From Ralstonia pickettii (GTDB lineage Bacteria; Pseudomonadota; Gammaproteobacteria; Burkholderiales; Burkholderiaceae): a stretch of DNA of 64,000 nucleotides. A model generated the notes under the pieces. That model worked only from the letters and a program-made list of their open reading frames with translations, did not search any database and was not told the DNA's origin. Shown here in pieces: positions 1 through 8,015 of this stretch (within the stretch, counting starts at the first letter, position 1; the number at the start of each line of letters is the position of its first letter). The stretch spans positions 558,001 through 622,000 of the forward strand of contig NZ_CP066771.1 in NCBI RefSeq assembly GCF_016466415.2, read 5' to 3'. Both the position numbers and the translations under genes were made by a program.

Positions 1-450
1 AGCCTGATCGGACGGGTGTTCTTGCGGGATCGCCTTGTCGTTGTGGCAACGCCGGAACTGGAGCGGCCCTCCGGCAAGGCTGTCGTGCCGGCCGTCCTTC
101 GCGGCGCGGGCACCGGAAGCGCCGCCTGGGACGTCACCGGGCCCGACGGAACGTCCCGCATCGCGATCCGGCCCGTTGCGCACTTGTCGTCGTTGATCAT
201 GGTGCGCGACACGGTGCGGCTTGGTGTGGGGGCCGCGTGCCTGCCGGTGTCGCTCGTGGCCCACGATCTGGAGGCCGGCACGTTGGTGCATTGGGGCGAT
301 GTGGACAGCCCCGATATCGCGCTATGGGCGCTTTACCCTTCCAGGCGGTTGCTGAGCGCCCGCGTTTCCGCTTTTCTCGAGCATCTCAAAGACGCATTCC
401 CGACGGGCGAGCCCCAAGAGCTGGCGGCCTATATGCATTCCTCACCATAG
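1..450 (+). CDS. LysR-family regulator, C-terminal part (cut by window edge)
   Basis: The reading frame is open to the first base, so the gene starts outside the window. About 150 residues remain, matching the effector-binding domain of LysR-type regulators: a hydrophobic strand with SSLIMVRDTVRLGVGAACLP, typical of the part of the domain that closes over the ligand, then a W-x-LYPSRR segment near the C-terminus (LTTR proteins often read 'ALYPSRRHLSPRVRAFIDFL' here). The helix-turn-helix is missing only because of the window edge. The target genes cannot be named. Nothing downstream looks like a partner; the next recognisable sequence is an OmpW remnant. Confidence 0.8.
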   Translation, partial: SLIGRVFLRDRLVVVATPELERPSGKAVVPAVLRGAGTGSAAWDVTGPDGTSRIAIRPVAHLSSLIMVRDTVRLGVGAACLPVSLVAHDLEAGTLVHWGDVDSPDIALWALYPSRRLLSARVSAFLEHLKDAFPTGEPQELAAYMHSSP

Positions 451-747
451 GAATATCCGGCGATAGAGCCTCGGAGTTTCCGCGCATTTCCGGCAATGGG
501 CGATGCGCGATCTCGTCCGCCTCGGTGTGGTTCAGTCCGAGCATGCGCAGCAGTGCCGATGCCGCCGGCTCCGATTGCGCGTCGATTTGCACGCCGGCCG
601 CCACGGCGGCGAGGACAGTGCCGCCAACCGAGATCAGGCTAACAGGCGCAACTGTGCCTCGCGTTTGCGACGCGGCCCACGCGGCTCCTTTTCTTCAAGG
701 GCGGTGGCCGCCGGCGTTGCCGATGCAGCGGCTGTGGCGTGTCGTAG

Positions 748-915
748 GAGTTTGCCAAGAACTGGACGCTGGTCGGCACCCTCGCCTATCTGCCGCGCAA
801 GACCACATCGACCATCACGCTGCGCAGCCAGGCAGGCCAGGTACCGCCCGTCAACAAGACGGAAATCGACGTGAAGCCCGTTGTCTTCAGCCTGAACGTT
901 GGATACCGGTTCTAG
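748..915 (+). pseudogene. OmpW-family outer membrane protein, C-terminal remnant
   Basis: From 748 the frame encodes about 55 residues starting EFAKNWTLVGTLAYLP and ending LNVGYRF just before TAG at 913-915. That is the last two strands of an OmpW-type eight-stranded barrel, with the terminal aromatic residue the Bam complex recognises. A stop (TAG, 745-747) sits directly in front and no signal peptide or earlier strands are found, so this is a 5'-truncated remnant. The stretch 451-747 holds no ORF I can support. Confidence 0.7.
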
Positions 916-984
916 CGGATCGAGAAACCTCGGGGTGGCCAGGCACGCCGGCCCATCTCTGCGTGACTACGTCAGGGAATGCAA

Positions 985-1299
985 CTACTGGGAATGCACG
1001 GATCGGCCAGGCACAAAGCCATCGATGATGTCTTCGGCCATCTTCGCAGCCGCACGTTTTGCCGTCCCGATGTTGTCCCATTGGGTTGCCGGCAGTGGGA
1101 AGATTCGGGAGCGCTCCGTGCTCGGCGGCTCCCCTTCCTGACAAATCAGCACAGAAGCGCTGTAAGACCGATCCGGACGCCGTTCATGCCATTCACGAGG
1201 CGGATCGAATAGATAGATCAGGGGGTAAACATCGAACCCCTTGTAGCGGCAAGTCGGATAGGCGTCCACAGCAATCTCCGTAGAAAGGGGTGGCTCCAC
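985..1299 (-). CDS. Small hypothetical protein of the 'YKGF-YP' paralogous family (copy 1)
   Basis: Hypothetical protein of about 104 residues with no signal peptide or membrane segment. The core CRYKGFDVYPLIYLFDPP, a central SVLIC motif and a C-terminal AEDIIDGFVPG are shared with the genes at 1797 and 38824, so this is a paralogous family. I do not recognise a known domain. The start is uncertain. The only in-frame start is GTG at 1299, whereas the 38824 copy begins with ATG further upstream and lines up with this locus (shared AGCGTACAGTGG-like stretch) in another frame. The N-terminus here may therefore carry a one-base frameshift. It lies with three other small minus-strand genes. Confidence 0.65.
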   Translation of the reverse strand: MEPPLSTEIAVDAYPTCRYKGFDVYPLIYLFDPPREWHERRPDRSYSASVLICQEGEPPSTERSRIFPLPATQWDNIGTAKRAAAKMAEDIIDGFVPGRSVHSQ

Positions 1300-1328
1300 T
1301 GTACGCGCATTCCGCTCGCTCCATCGAA

Positions 1329-1709
1329 CTATCCACGAGCAACCAAATGTGGACGGGGCGGCTTCAGCGTGCTACGTGATCCAGCAGGTCTGAGTTCGCC
1401 CTCCCAGGGTTGCACGCGCATATCCAGGGTATGGTCTCCCTGTGCCGTCTTCGCGTGGAGGCTGTCTCGGATCACTTGCCCGATGGCCAGGCGACACAAG
1501 GTTTCAACGCTGGCCATGGCTGCGGACGCCAGATCCGGAGCGCTTGCCAACACCCTGAAGGACCGCCTTCCTTCACCCACGAAACTGGTGAACTGCACGC
1601 AGTTCGGCTGCCCATCGCGGATGAAGCCAACCGTGATGGAATACGCCATGCTCTTTGCCGCTCCGGGAAGGGTGCAGAGAAAGCTGGTCTTATCGGATGC
1701 ATGAGTCAT
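1329..1709 (-). CDS. Hypothetical protein, 126 aa
   Basis: Starts at ATG 1709, six bases after an AGGA ribosome-binding site (a longer frame to 1733 lacks one). The product has no signal peptide, no membrane segment and no motif I recognise. It is a mixed alpha/beta-type sequence with YSITVGFIRDGQ near the start and an alanine-rich helix (ASAAMASVETLCRLAIGQVI) in the middle. It sits 30 bases from copy 1 of the YKGF family and is probably co-transcribed with its neighbours. The function is unknown. Confidence 0.6.
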   Translation of the reverse strand: MTHASDKTSFLCTLPGAAKSMAYSITVGFIRDGQPNCVQFTSFVGEGRRSFRVLASAPDLASAAMASVETLCRLAIGQVIRDSLHAKTAQGDHTLDMRVQPWEGELRPAGSRSTLKPPRPHLVARG

Positions 1710-1796
1710 CTTGTTTCCTGGCTGGTCATGCAAGGAACACGCCTCGCCAACTCAGTATCAAAAAGAGCCACGGGCCACAGAAATACGCCGCCCGCA

Positions 1797-2081
1797 TTAC
1801 AGAGACGCCACCGATTCGCCGGGTATCAAGCCATTGATGACGTCCTCGCCGAACTTCAGCGCGCCCCGCCTTGCGGTCCCGACATTCTCCCAAGCGGTCG
1901 GTGTCATTTGAAAAACGCGCGAGTGTTCGGCTCCAGGTTGATGACCTGCGCGGCAGATCACCACGGATGCGTTGAACGTACGGTCGAGGCGCTTGCGCGG
2001 CCATGACTGAACCGCCTCAGTCCTGTACACCAATGGATACAGGTCGAAACCCTTGTATGTGGCTGACGGGCTTGCATTCAT
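1797..2081 (-). CDS. Small hypothetical protein of the 'YKGF-YP' paralogous family (copy 2)
   Basis: 94-residue protein. ATG 2081 is preceded by GGAG at seven bases. It carries the family pattern: TYKGFDLYPLVYR near the N-terminus, FNASVVICRAG in the middle, then EDVINGLIPG near the C-terminus. It is more distant from copies 1 and 3 than those are from each other. The conserved charged and aromatic residues and the lack of any signal or membrane sequence suggest a cytoplasmic protein. I know no function. It is in an array with other small hypothetical genes. Confidence 0.7.
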   Translation of the reverse strand: MNASPSATYKGFDLYPLVYRTEAVQSWPRKRLDRTFNASVVICRAGHQPGAEHSRVFQMTPTAWENVGTARRGALKFGEDVINGLIPGESVASL

Positions 2082-2172
2082 GAATGGCTCCAACCGATGG
2101 TGGGCGTGGTCGACACCCCGGCAGGGCATCGACAGTGACTGTGATCGGCAACCCGCTGATTGGCCTGGTCGG

Positions 2173-2499
2173 CTATGACGCCACCCCAAGATGATCGACG
2201 GTGATCACGAGCATTCGATCTCCACGGTCCGCTTGGGCATGCATGCCCAACTGCGCCCGCAGAAAGCGGTCAAGCATGCACTGCAGCTGACAAAGGTCTT
2301 GCTGATCTGCGTGCATCAACTGATTCATGACATCGTGCGTGAATGCGATCGTCAGCGTTCTCACACGCCAGATACGGCTGTCGAACTCAGGCACCTGCCA
2401 GTTTGCCGCCAGCACACTCGGCCCGGAATGCCAGGTTCGCACGTCCTGCCCGGTAATTTCATCCAGCACCGGTTTGGTAAATGCGACAAGGTCGAGCAT
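2173..2499 (-). CDS. Hypothetical protein, 108 aa
   Basis: Start chosen at ATG 2499 because GGAG lies seven bases upstream; the frame continues further but without a better start. The product begins MLDLVAFTKPVLDEITGQDV and contains a leucine- and glutamine-rich helical stretch (DLCQLQCMLDRFLRAQLGM) in its second half. There is no membrane segment and no recognised domain. It is the first gene of the minus-strand run of four small genes. The roughly 550 bases upstream (2500-3048) hold no gene I can support and presumably include its promoter. Confidence 0.6.
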   Translation of the reverse strand: MLDLVAFTKPVLDEITGQDVRTWHSGPSVLAANWQVPEFDSRIWRVRTLTIAFTHDVMNQLMHADQQDLCQLQCMLDRFLRAQLGMHAQADRGDRMLVITVDHLGVAS

Positions 2500-3048
2500 C
2501 ACGGATCTCCATGACTTACATCGCGAGTCGCGAGCATCAACAGGCAAGCGTCCGTGAGCGGAACTGGCGAGGATGACAGCGTGCCGGGCTTGGTCCAGCG
2601 CAGGAGGCGTTCCCGAGCGCCGTGATCCCAAGTGCGGATAACTTTGCTCTCGTACCCACGGAAGCAAGAACTGGAGCGCTGCGGTCGGTGCCCCACTGTA
2701 CTCCCATAAGTACACGGTGGCGTGACGATCTTTCGAAGTACCGCGTGGCATGCTGCGCGCGCTCAGTGGCGGGGCAAGCTGAGGCGATAGGTAAAAGGTC
2801 AATCTCCGCGCTCCGGGGCATGTCGTTCAAGACGAGCAGCCATTGCGAGAAGCTGTTACTATGCGCGATCTTTGCCTGTCGTTCGAATGTTCGAATAGAT
2901 CGGGCTGGGTGCCCAGCAAGAAAACCGACAAGACGCTGACCACCCGTCGGGCGTACACCCGAATCACCTTGGGCCATGCGGCCCATCACCTATCTGACCG
3001 GCGGTTTATCCGCTCCGTACGCAGCGCGCATGTACTAGGCGTGCCGGC

Positions 3049-3216
3049 CTACGCAAGTACGGTCACCTCGTTTCCAATCGCTTGCGCCATGCATTTGTAT
3101 GCATGCGCCAAGGCGTTGGCCTTACCCATCGTGGCGTAGCTCATCGGCAGGAACTGGTTTGCCCAGGCAGTCCACGCCTGTATCAGCTCTCGCCCGAACC
3201 TAGCACTGTATTGAAC
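3049..3216 (-). pseudogene. Possible C-terminal fragment, phasin-like
   Basis: On the minus strand the frame ending at 3049 encodes the plausible segment RELIQAWTAWANQFLPM followed by an alanine-rich helix. The tryptophan-rich 'W-x-x-W-x-N-x-F-x-P-M' pattern resembles phasin-like granule proteins, but there is no start codon with a ribosome site and the upstream part of the frame runs antisense to the gene at 3211. I read it as the tail of a lost gene. It could also be chance. Confidence 0.25.
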
Positions 3217-3441
3217 AAAGTCGACTCCCCGTACACGGTATCCGTGTACCCAATTGAACAAGAACCCGGCGTCTGGTTTGCCACCTATCTCATCAATGAG
3301 TACAGAGATGGCACGGAACGCCTCCTCGCCAACGTCTCGATGCGCCACAACGTACATGGCACCGAAGCCCTCGCGAGGAATGCGGCGCGGCTTGCCGGAA
3401 GAGCAGCCATCGCACGTCTGGCGCACCGTCACAAGAACTGA
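3211..3441 (+). CDS. Small hypothetical protein with GRAAI tail
   Basis: The convincing protein sequence starts at about residue SPYTVSVYPIEQEP and ends AGRAAIARLAHRHKN. Its layout (short beta-rich N-half, then an HGTE-LARNAARLAGRAAI helix) resembles the 86-residue protein at 40156, which ends with AGRAAIDVIL. The start is unclear. TTG 3211 is the closest in-frame start to the conserved part; ATG 3082 would add residues that overlap an antisense coding-like stretch. Neither has a clear ribosome site. A hairpin terminator follows eight bases after the stop, supporting a real transcript. The function is unknown. Confidence 0.5.
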   Translation: MNKVDSPYTVSVYPIEQEPGVWFATYLINEYRDGTERLLANVSMRHNVHGTEALARNAARLAGRAAIARLAHRHKN

Positions 3442-3448
3442 ACCACGC

Positions 3449-3470
3449 AAGCCGCCTTGGGCGGCTTTTT
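3449..3470 (+). terminator. Rho-independent terminator
   Basis: The inverted repeat GCCGCC-TTG-GGCGGC is followed by TTTTT. It lies eight bases after the stop codon of the preceding small gene and points rightward. Confidence 0.75.
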
Positions 3471-3522
3471 CGCTTGCGGCAACGGCAGGCGCAACCCCGA
3501 AGTCAAAGGGAAGGAAGTCACC

Positions 3523-3777
3523 ATGTTTGCTAGCGAAGAATGGGAAGAACTGCATCTGACGCCCGAGGGCTGGAAAGATGGCAGCTATCGGCACGTACCG
3601 GGCGACCCCGTCATGATCGAACCGCCTGCCAATGATGTGTTGACGGTGCGTAGGCATGTGGCTGCAGTCTATGGTGGCCCGTCGCGCGTGACGGAAGACA
3701 GAACGCCGCGCACCGATGACATTGGCCAGATCGAGCAGTTGCTGCTGAAGTACGGCGCTCCTGTCTTTGGCGTCTAG
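3523..3777 (+). CDS. Hypothetical protein, 84 aa
   Basis: ATG 3523 follows a strong purine-rich ribosome site (AAGGGAAGGAAG). The 84-residue, acidic product starts MFASEEWEELHLTPEGWKDG and ends in a short helical segment (IEQLLLKYGAPVFGV). There is no membrane segment or recognised domain. It sits between a terminator and a small CxxC protein. I do not know its function. Confidence 0.55.
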   Translation: MFASEEWEELHLTPEGWKDGSYRHVPGDPVMIEPPANDVLTVRRHVAAVYGGPSRVTEDRTPRTDDIGQIEQLLLKYGAPVFGV

Positions 3778-3878
3778 TCCAAAGGCGATGCAGCGGAACG
3801 CGTCGCAGCCCAATGCCTGGGCGTTAGTCCTAGCGCCCGCGCCATATTCAGTCCACGTGATTTGAGAAAGGAGTTGGC

Positions 3879-4091
3879 ATGACACTCTGCCGCGCTTGCC
3901 TTGCCATTGAAGTCCACCGACTTGGTGCGTCAGGCCATGCTTTCTTAAGGATCACCGACACCCAGCGCATCAAGGCATCCAAGACCGCTGCCGTCACCGT
4001 GAGCACGTTCGCATGCCGCACGTGCGGCGCCAGCTGGACCTATCGCGAAGGGAAAAACGTGCCTAACCCGGGATGGTCGCTTGATCATTAG
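3879..4091 (+). CDS. Small CxxC protein, possible zinc ribbon
   Basis: 70-residue protein starting ATG 3879, eight bases after GAAAGGAG. It has two cysteine pairs: C-R-A-C near residues 4-7 and C-R-T-C near residues 46-49, the second followed by GASWTYREG. Two such knuckles suggest a zinc-ribbon fold, common in small nucleic-acid or regulatory proteins. That is inferred from cysteine spacing only. The sequence between the pairs is not a known DNA-binding domain. It closes the cluster of small hypothetical genes. Confidence 0.55.
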   Translation: MTLCRACLAIEVHRLGASGHAFLRITDTQRIKASKTAAVTVSTFACRTCGASWTYREGKNVPNPGWSLDH

Positions 4092-4245
4092 GCGTCTTCA
4101 TTGCCGGCGCCTTTGCGCTATGGCATCGCCTCGCTCTTCTCCTGCGCGCCAAGGCTCGCGATCAATGAGGCGCATTTGTGCCTCGGTCATGGAAGGCCAA
4201 GAGTCGATGTCGAACCCCTGACGGCGGCGCGCGAGCCTCAAACAG

Positions 4246-4998
4246 TCGTATTCCACCGTCCTCAACGACTTGCAAGCCTTCGTGGCCGAGGCACGGGAGC
4301 GCAGTTTCACCCGCGCTGCGGCGCAAATGGGGCTGTCTCGCTCAGCGCTGAGCCATGCGATGCATGCCCTGGAAGCGCGGCTGGGTGTGCGGCTACTGAC
4401 GCGCACTACCCGCAGCGTTTCCACTACGGAGGCCGGTGCACGGCTACTGGAAGCGGTGGCACCCCGGCTCGATGAGATCGGACTGGAGCTCGGGGCCCTC
4501 ACTGCACTGCGAGACAAGCCTGCGGGCACCGTGCGCATCACGGCCCACGACCACACCATCACCACCGTGCACTAGCCTCGGCTGCTGCCCTTGCTGCGAG
4601 ACTATCCCGACGTCCATGTCGAGTTCAGCGTGAACTACGCATTCACAGATATCGCTGCGCAGCGCTTCGACGCCGGCGTGCGCGTAGGAGATCGCGTGGA
4701 CAAGCACATGGTGGCCGTGCGTCTCGCGCCGGAGCAGGGCATGGCTGTGGCGGCGTCACCTGGCTAAATGGCGGACAAACGACTTCCCGTCAGGCCGCAC
4801 GAACTCACCGAGCGATGGGCTTCGCCTTCGTGCCCCTGGACACCATGCAGCCCCATATCGATGCGGGCCGATTGGTACCGGTGCAGCAGGACTGGTGGCT
4901 GTCGTTTCCGGGCAACGACCTGTACTACGCCGCAGACACGTCTCGCCGGCGCTGGCTCTGGTGATCGAAGCCCTGCGATGGCGGGAAAGCGAAACTGA
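4246..4998 (+). pseudogene. LysR-family transcriptional regulator, inactivated
   Basis: The helix-turn-helix half is clear: LNDLQAFVAEARERSFTRAA, then LSRSALSHAMHALEARLGVR and RTTRSVSTTEAG. The frame then hits TAG (4573-4575). It continues sensibly as LLPLLRDYPDVHVEF to a TAA near 4768. After a frame change it reads MGFAFVPLDTMQPHIDAGRL and, in yet another frame, ALALVIEALRWRE up to 4998. The normal ATG is also missing. At least two stops and two frame changes make this a dead gene. The LysR fragment at the window start is a different protein. Confidence 0.85.
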
Positions 4999-5113
4999 CG
5001 CTACAGGCTAGCTGATCATGCTCGCCTGCTCGCCAGAATCTTCTGTCTGGCTTCGTCCAGCTCGTCGGCAACGCGATGCGTGATCACGTACGTGAGGCAA
5101 TTCGGCTAACCGG

Positions 5114-5254
5114 ATGCTGTTCATTGCAACGGGTCAAGGGATCTACGCCGCTCATGCATTGGAGGGTGCAGCCGCGCGCACGATGCAAGTATGGCAAGGC
5201 TGATCGCTCGCCGAGGCCACCGGGCATCTGCCCCGCTTTGGCGTGATCTCCTAA
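5114..5254 (+). pseudogene. Unrecognised coding remnant with internal stop
   Basis: The frame from ATG 5114 reads MLFIATGQGIYAAHALEGAA, then a TGA, then SLAEATGHLPRFGVIS and TAA. The residues on both sides of the TGA look coding-like and in phase, suggesting a small decayed gene. I cannot assign a family. It lies between the dead LysR gene and the end of the acid-sugar operon. Confidence 0.25.
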
Positions 5255-5267
5255 CTGCGCGCCAGCG

Positions 5268-5975
5268 CTACAACGACGCCCCACCACACATCACGATCTG
5301 CTGACCGGTGATGGCACCGCCGTATTCGCCTGCCTGGAATGCCGCCATGGCCGCCACTTCTTCGGGCGCGATGAACCGGCCGATGGGGGGCATGCGCGGC
5401 GGGGTGTGCGCGCGTGCAGGGTCGTGCAGGAACGGTGTATCCGTCGCGCCGGGCGCAATCACGTTGACGGTGATGCCGCGCGGCGCCAGTTCGGCGGCCC
5501 ACGAACGCGCCATACCCACGAGGGCCGCCTTGGTGGCGGCGTACTGGCTGCGCGTTGGGGCGCCGTTGGCCGTGCGGCTACCGATCAAGAGAATGCGGCC
5601 GCCGGCCGGCATGCGCGGCACGAGTCTGTCTGCGAGGAAGGCGGCGGCATCGACGTGCACGCGCCACATCGCCGCACCATCGGCGGCGCAAAGTACGCCC
5701 AATGGGGCTGTGCGCATGAAGCCGGCAGCATGCACAAGTGCGTCGACTGCGCCCAGGCCGTCGCATACCTTGCCCAACCGCGCGAAGTCCGTCACATCCA
5801 CCTGTGCGATCTCCAACCCTTCGACCGGCTCGGTGGGCGCGGTCCGGCACAGGCCCGTCACGCGCCAGCCGTCGGCCAGCAGGCGCTCTGCAATGGCGCG
5901 GCCGATGCCCGAGGAGGCCCCAGTCACGAGGGCATGACGGGCGGTAGCGGCTTGCGGTGCGGGGCGGGTTGGCAT
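5268..5975 (-). CDS. Short-chain dehydrogenase/reductase (SDR)
   Basis: 235-residue classical SDR, a cytoplasmic NAD(P)-dependent oxidoreductase acting on an alcohol or keto group. The cofactor motif TGASSGIG is at about residues 18-25 and the active site Ser133, Tyr145 and Lys149 (YAATK) is intact. A C-terminal GGASL matches the family end. A longer frame exists upstream, but ATG 5975 sits just 3 bases past the stop of the DeoR gene and fits the family length. It is the last gene of the operon and probably oxidises or reduces an intermediate of the acid-sugar pathway. The exact substrate is not readable. Confidence 0.85.
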   Translation of the reverse strand: MPTRPAPQAATARHALVTGASSGIGRAIAERLLADGWRVTGLCRTAPTEPVEGLEIAQVDVTDFARLGKVCDGLGAVDALVHAAGFMRTAPLGVLCAADGAAMWRVHVDAAAFLADRLVPRMPAGGRILLIGSRTANGAPTRSQYAATKAALVGMARSWAAELAPRGITVNVIAPGATDTPFLHDPARAHTPPRMPPIGRFIAPEEVAAMAAFQAGEYGGAITGQQIVMCGGASL

Positions 5976-5977
5976 GC

Positions 5978-6742
5978 TTAGTCCAGCGGGGCGATTTCCA
6001 CGTCGACCTCGTCGCGTTCGTGGAATGGCTCCAGTTGATCGGGCGATGCACCGTTGTCGGTGATGAGCGTCCAGGGTCGTTCGATAGGCGTCCAGTGCTG
6101 CTGGGTGGCGCGCCCGAGCTTGTCCGCCGTGGCCAGCACGATCACCTGCGCGGCCTGACGGATGACGCATTCCTTCAGATATGCCTGATCGGCCGACGCT
6201 TCACACAGGCCGTTGGTGGCGACCACGCCGTCGGCGCTCAGAAATGCCTTGTCGACACTCACGCGGCCGAGCGACAACTGCGCGAGCGGCCCAAGCGTGC
6301 TCATGCTCGACGGGCGCACATCACCGCCGATGAGCGTGACCGGGATGCCGCCAGCCGCCAGCGATGTCACGACCATCAAGTTGTTCGTGACAACGTGGAT
6401 CTGCTTGCCGGACAGGTGACGCGCCAGTGCCGCGGTGGTCGTGCCGCCGTCGAGGAAGATGGTGTCGCCGTCGGCGATGTGTGCTTGCGCGAGGCGGGCA
6501 ATCGCTTCCTTCTGCTCACGTGCGCTGCTGCGGCGCTCTTCCAGCGGGGCTTCGGGTTCGTGCGAACCGACCGCCGCCGCGCCCCCATACGTGCGCAGGA
6601 TGCGGCGATCGGAAGCGAGCGCGCGCAGGTCGCGGCGCACGGTGGCTTCCGACATGCCGAAGTGCTCGCACAGTGTGGCGACGTCGTTCATTCCGCCCAG
6701 CACGGCTTTCAGCATGGCCTCGCGGCGCTTCGTGACTTTCAT
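5978..6742 (-). CDS. DeoR-family transcriptional repressor
   Basis: 254 residues. The N-terminal DeoR helix-turn-helix is at about residues 18-50 (SEATVRRDLRAL, then the RTYGGA signature). A C-terminal DeoR sensor domain with ribose-isomerase-like fold follows (IFLDGGTTTAALARHL, then VVTNNLMVV and LIGG). Such proteins bind sugar phosphates and control carbohydrate operons, so an intermediate of the encoded pathway is the likely inducer. The gene is inside the operon, 63 bases after the sialidase-like gene and 3 bases before the SDR gene. Autoregulation through the upstream promoter near 14.06 kb is therefore plausible. Confidence 0.9.
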   Translation of the reverse strand: MKVTKRREAMLKAVLGGMNDVATLCEHFGMSEATVRRDLRALASDRRILRTYGGAAAVGSHEPEAPLEERRSSAREQKEAIARLAQAHIADGDTIFLDGGTTTAALARHLSGKQIHVVTNNLMVVTSLAAGGIPVTLIGGDVRPSSMSTLGPLAQLSLGRVSVDKAFLSADGVVATNGLCEASADQAYLKECVIRQAAQVIVLATADKLGRATQQHWTPIERPWTLITDNGASPDQLEPFHERDEVDVEIAPLD

Positions 6743-6805
6743 GTCTGCAAATATCCAACCGACCTCAGATGGGGAGCCACTGTAGCAAATCGGCCCCGAA
6801 CCGGG

Positions 6806-7981
6806 TCAGCCGCGCACCCACGATTCGTCAACCGTCACGTATTTGATGCGCTGGCGGAAATAGGTGAAGGCGATGTGCAGCGCGCCGTCGTTCCCTTGCA
6901 CGATGGAGGGATACGAATACTCGCGGTTGCGCTGGTCGGCCGAATTGTTGGTCATGCAATAACCGTCGCCAATTTCAATGTTGCGGCGGCGCCAGGTGTG
7001 GCCACCATCTTCCGAGATGGCCAGCGACAGCGGCGCACGCGGGGCGCCCCAGAAAGCGGTGCCCCGCGTGGATGCCTGCTGGTCGCGCAGCTCGCCATGG
7101 TCTTCGGCGTCTTCAATGTCGTCGTACAGCGAGGGGCGTCGACCAGTGCTGTGCGAGGCATCGCTCTCGTTGTAGACCAGCGCGAGATGACCGTTGCGCA
7201 GTGCCACAAACTGGATCGACGAATTGTTGTTGGGCAGCGTTGTCGGCTGCGGTGCGCTCCAGGTACGGCCGTCTTGCGAGCGGCTGGCGTAGATGTGATC
7301 TGCCCAGCGGCTGCGGTACACCGCCAGCAGGCTGCCGTCGGCCAGCGTCTGCACGTTCATGTGCACGCAGCCGATGCTGTCGGGCACGTCGTGGCGGCTC
7401 CAGGTGCGGCCCTGGTCTTCGGAGATCATGACGGCGCTGATGTCGTCATTGCCGACCCAGCGTTCGCCTGGTTGCGTGCGGCACAGGAAGACAGGGCAGG
7501 CCCACGCGCCGTCGGGCAGGACGACGATTGGCTGGCGCACGAAGGTGCCGGCCTGGTCGAACAGCGTATCGATGGGCCCCCAGCTTCGGCCGCCGTCTGT
7601 CGAGATACGCCGGCGCACGATGGCTGTGTTCTGGTGTCCCGAAAGCTGCGCGGTGTAGATCAGCCAGAGTTCGCCGGTGGGTGTGCTGAACAGTACCGGG
7701 TTCTGCTCCGATCGTGTCGGGTCTTCCGATAGCTTGGTCGCAGGCTGCCATTCGGAGGTGCCTGCCGGCAACCGAGACAGGTAGATCGATACATCGGGAA
7801 TGCCTTCCTGCGTGCCGCCAAACCACACGCACAGCAAGTCGCCGTTGGGCAGCGCGTGCAGGTTGGCCGCGTGGTTTTGAACGCAAGGTGTGGGCAGGAA
7901 CGCTTCGCGGCGCTCGGCGTCGGTATAGGCAGCTCGCACGTTCGAATCGAAGGCGGCGTAGGCCGGAAGGGTGGCAGTCAT
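6806..7981 (-). CDS. Sialidase-fold BNR-repeat protein
   Basis: 391 residues from ATG 7981 (the frame is open further up but overlaps the symporter gene). Four Asp-box-like motifs, S-x-D-x-G-x-T-W variants, are visible: STDGGRSWG, SEDQGRTWS, SQDGRTWS and SEDGGHTWR. They mark a six-bladed sialidase-type propeller (BNR domain). No signal peptide is seen, so it is probably cytoplasmic, unlike secreted sialidases. The neighbours suggest it acts on a small imported glycoside or acid-sugar derivative and not on host sialic acid. True sialidase activity should not be assumed. Confidence 0.8.
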   Translation of the reverse strand: MTATLPAYAAFDSNVRAAYTDAERREAFLPTPCVQNHAANLHALPNGDLLCVWFGGTQEGIPDVSIYLSRLPAGTSEWQPATKLSEDPTRSEQNPVLFSTPTGELWLIYTAQLSGHQNTAIVRRRISTDGGRSWGPIDTLFDQAGTFVRQPIVVLPDGAWACPVFLCRTQPGERWVGNDDISAVMISEDQGRTWSRHDVPDSIGCVHMNVQTLADGSLLAVYRSRWADHIYASRSQDGRTWSAPQPTTLPNNNSSIQFVALRNGHLALVYNESDASHSTGRRPSLYDDIEDAEDHGELRDQQASTRGTAFWGAPRAPLSLAISEDGGHTWRRRNIEIGDGYCMTNNSADQRNREYSYPSIVQGNDGALHIAFTYFRQRIKYVTVDESWVRG

Positions 7982-8015
7982 GTTATGTCTCAGTTCAATG
8001 CTCGGTGTCTGGGGA

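Noticed and set aside
386..604. 72-codon minus-strand frame
   Set aside because: Contains a protein-like stretch (SALLRMLGLNHTEADEIAHR) but no start with ribosome site and overlaps the LysR end; family not recognised.
5957..7732. 591-codon plus-strand frame
   Set aside because: It lies opposite DeoR and the sialidase-like gene, has no motif and is a GC-rich shadow frame.
6806..7981. True secreted sialidase
   Set aside because: BNR motifs are present but there is no signal peptide and the operon is for acid-sugar use.
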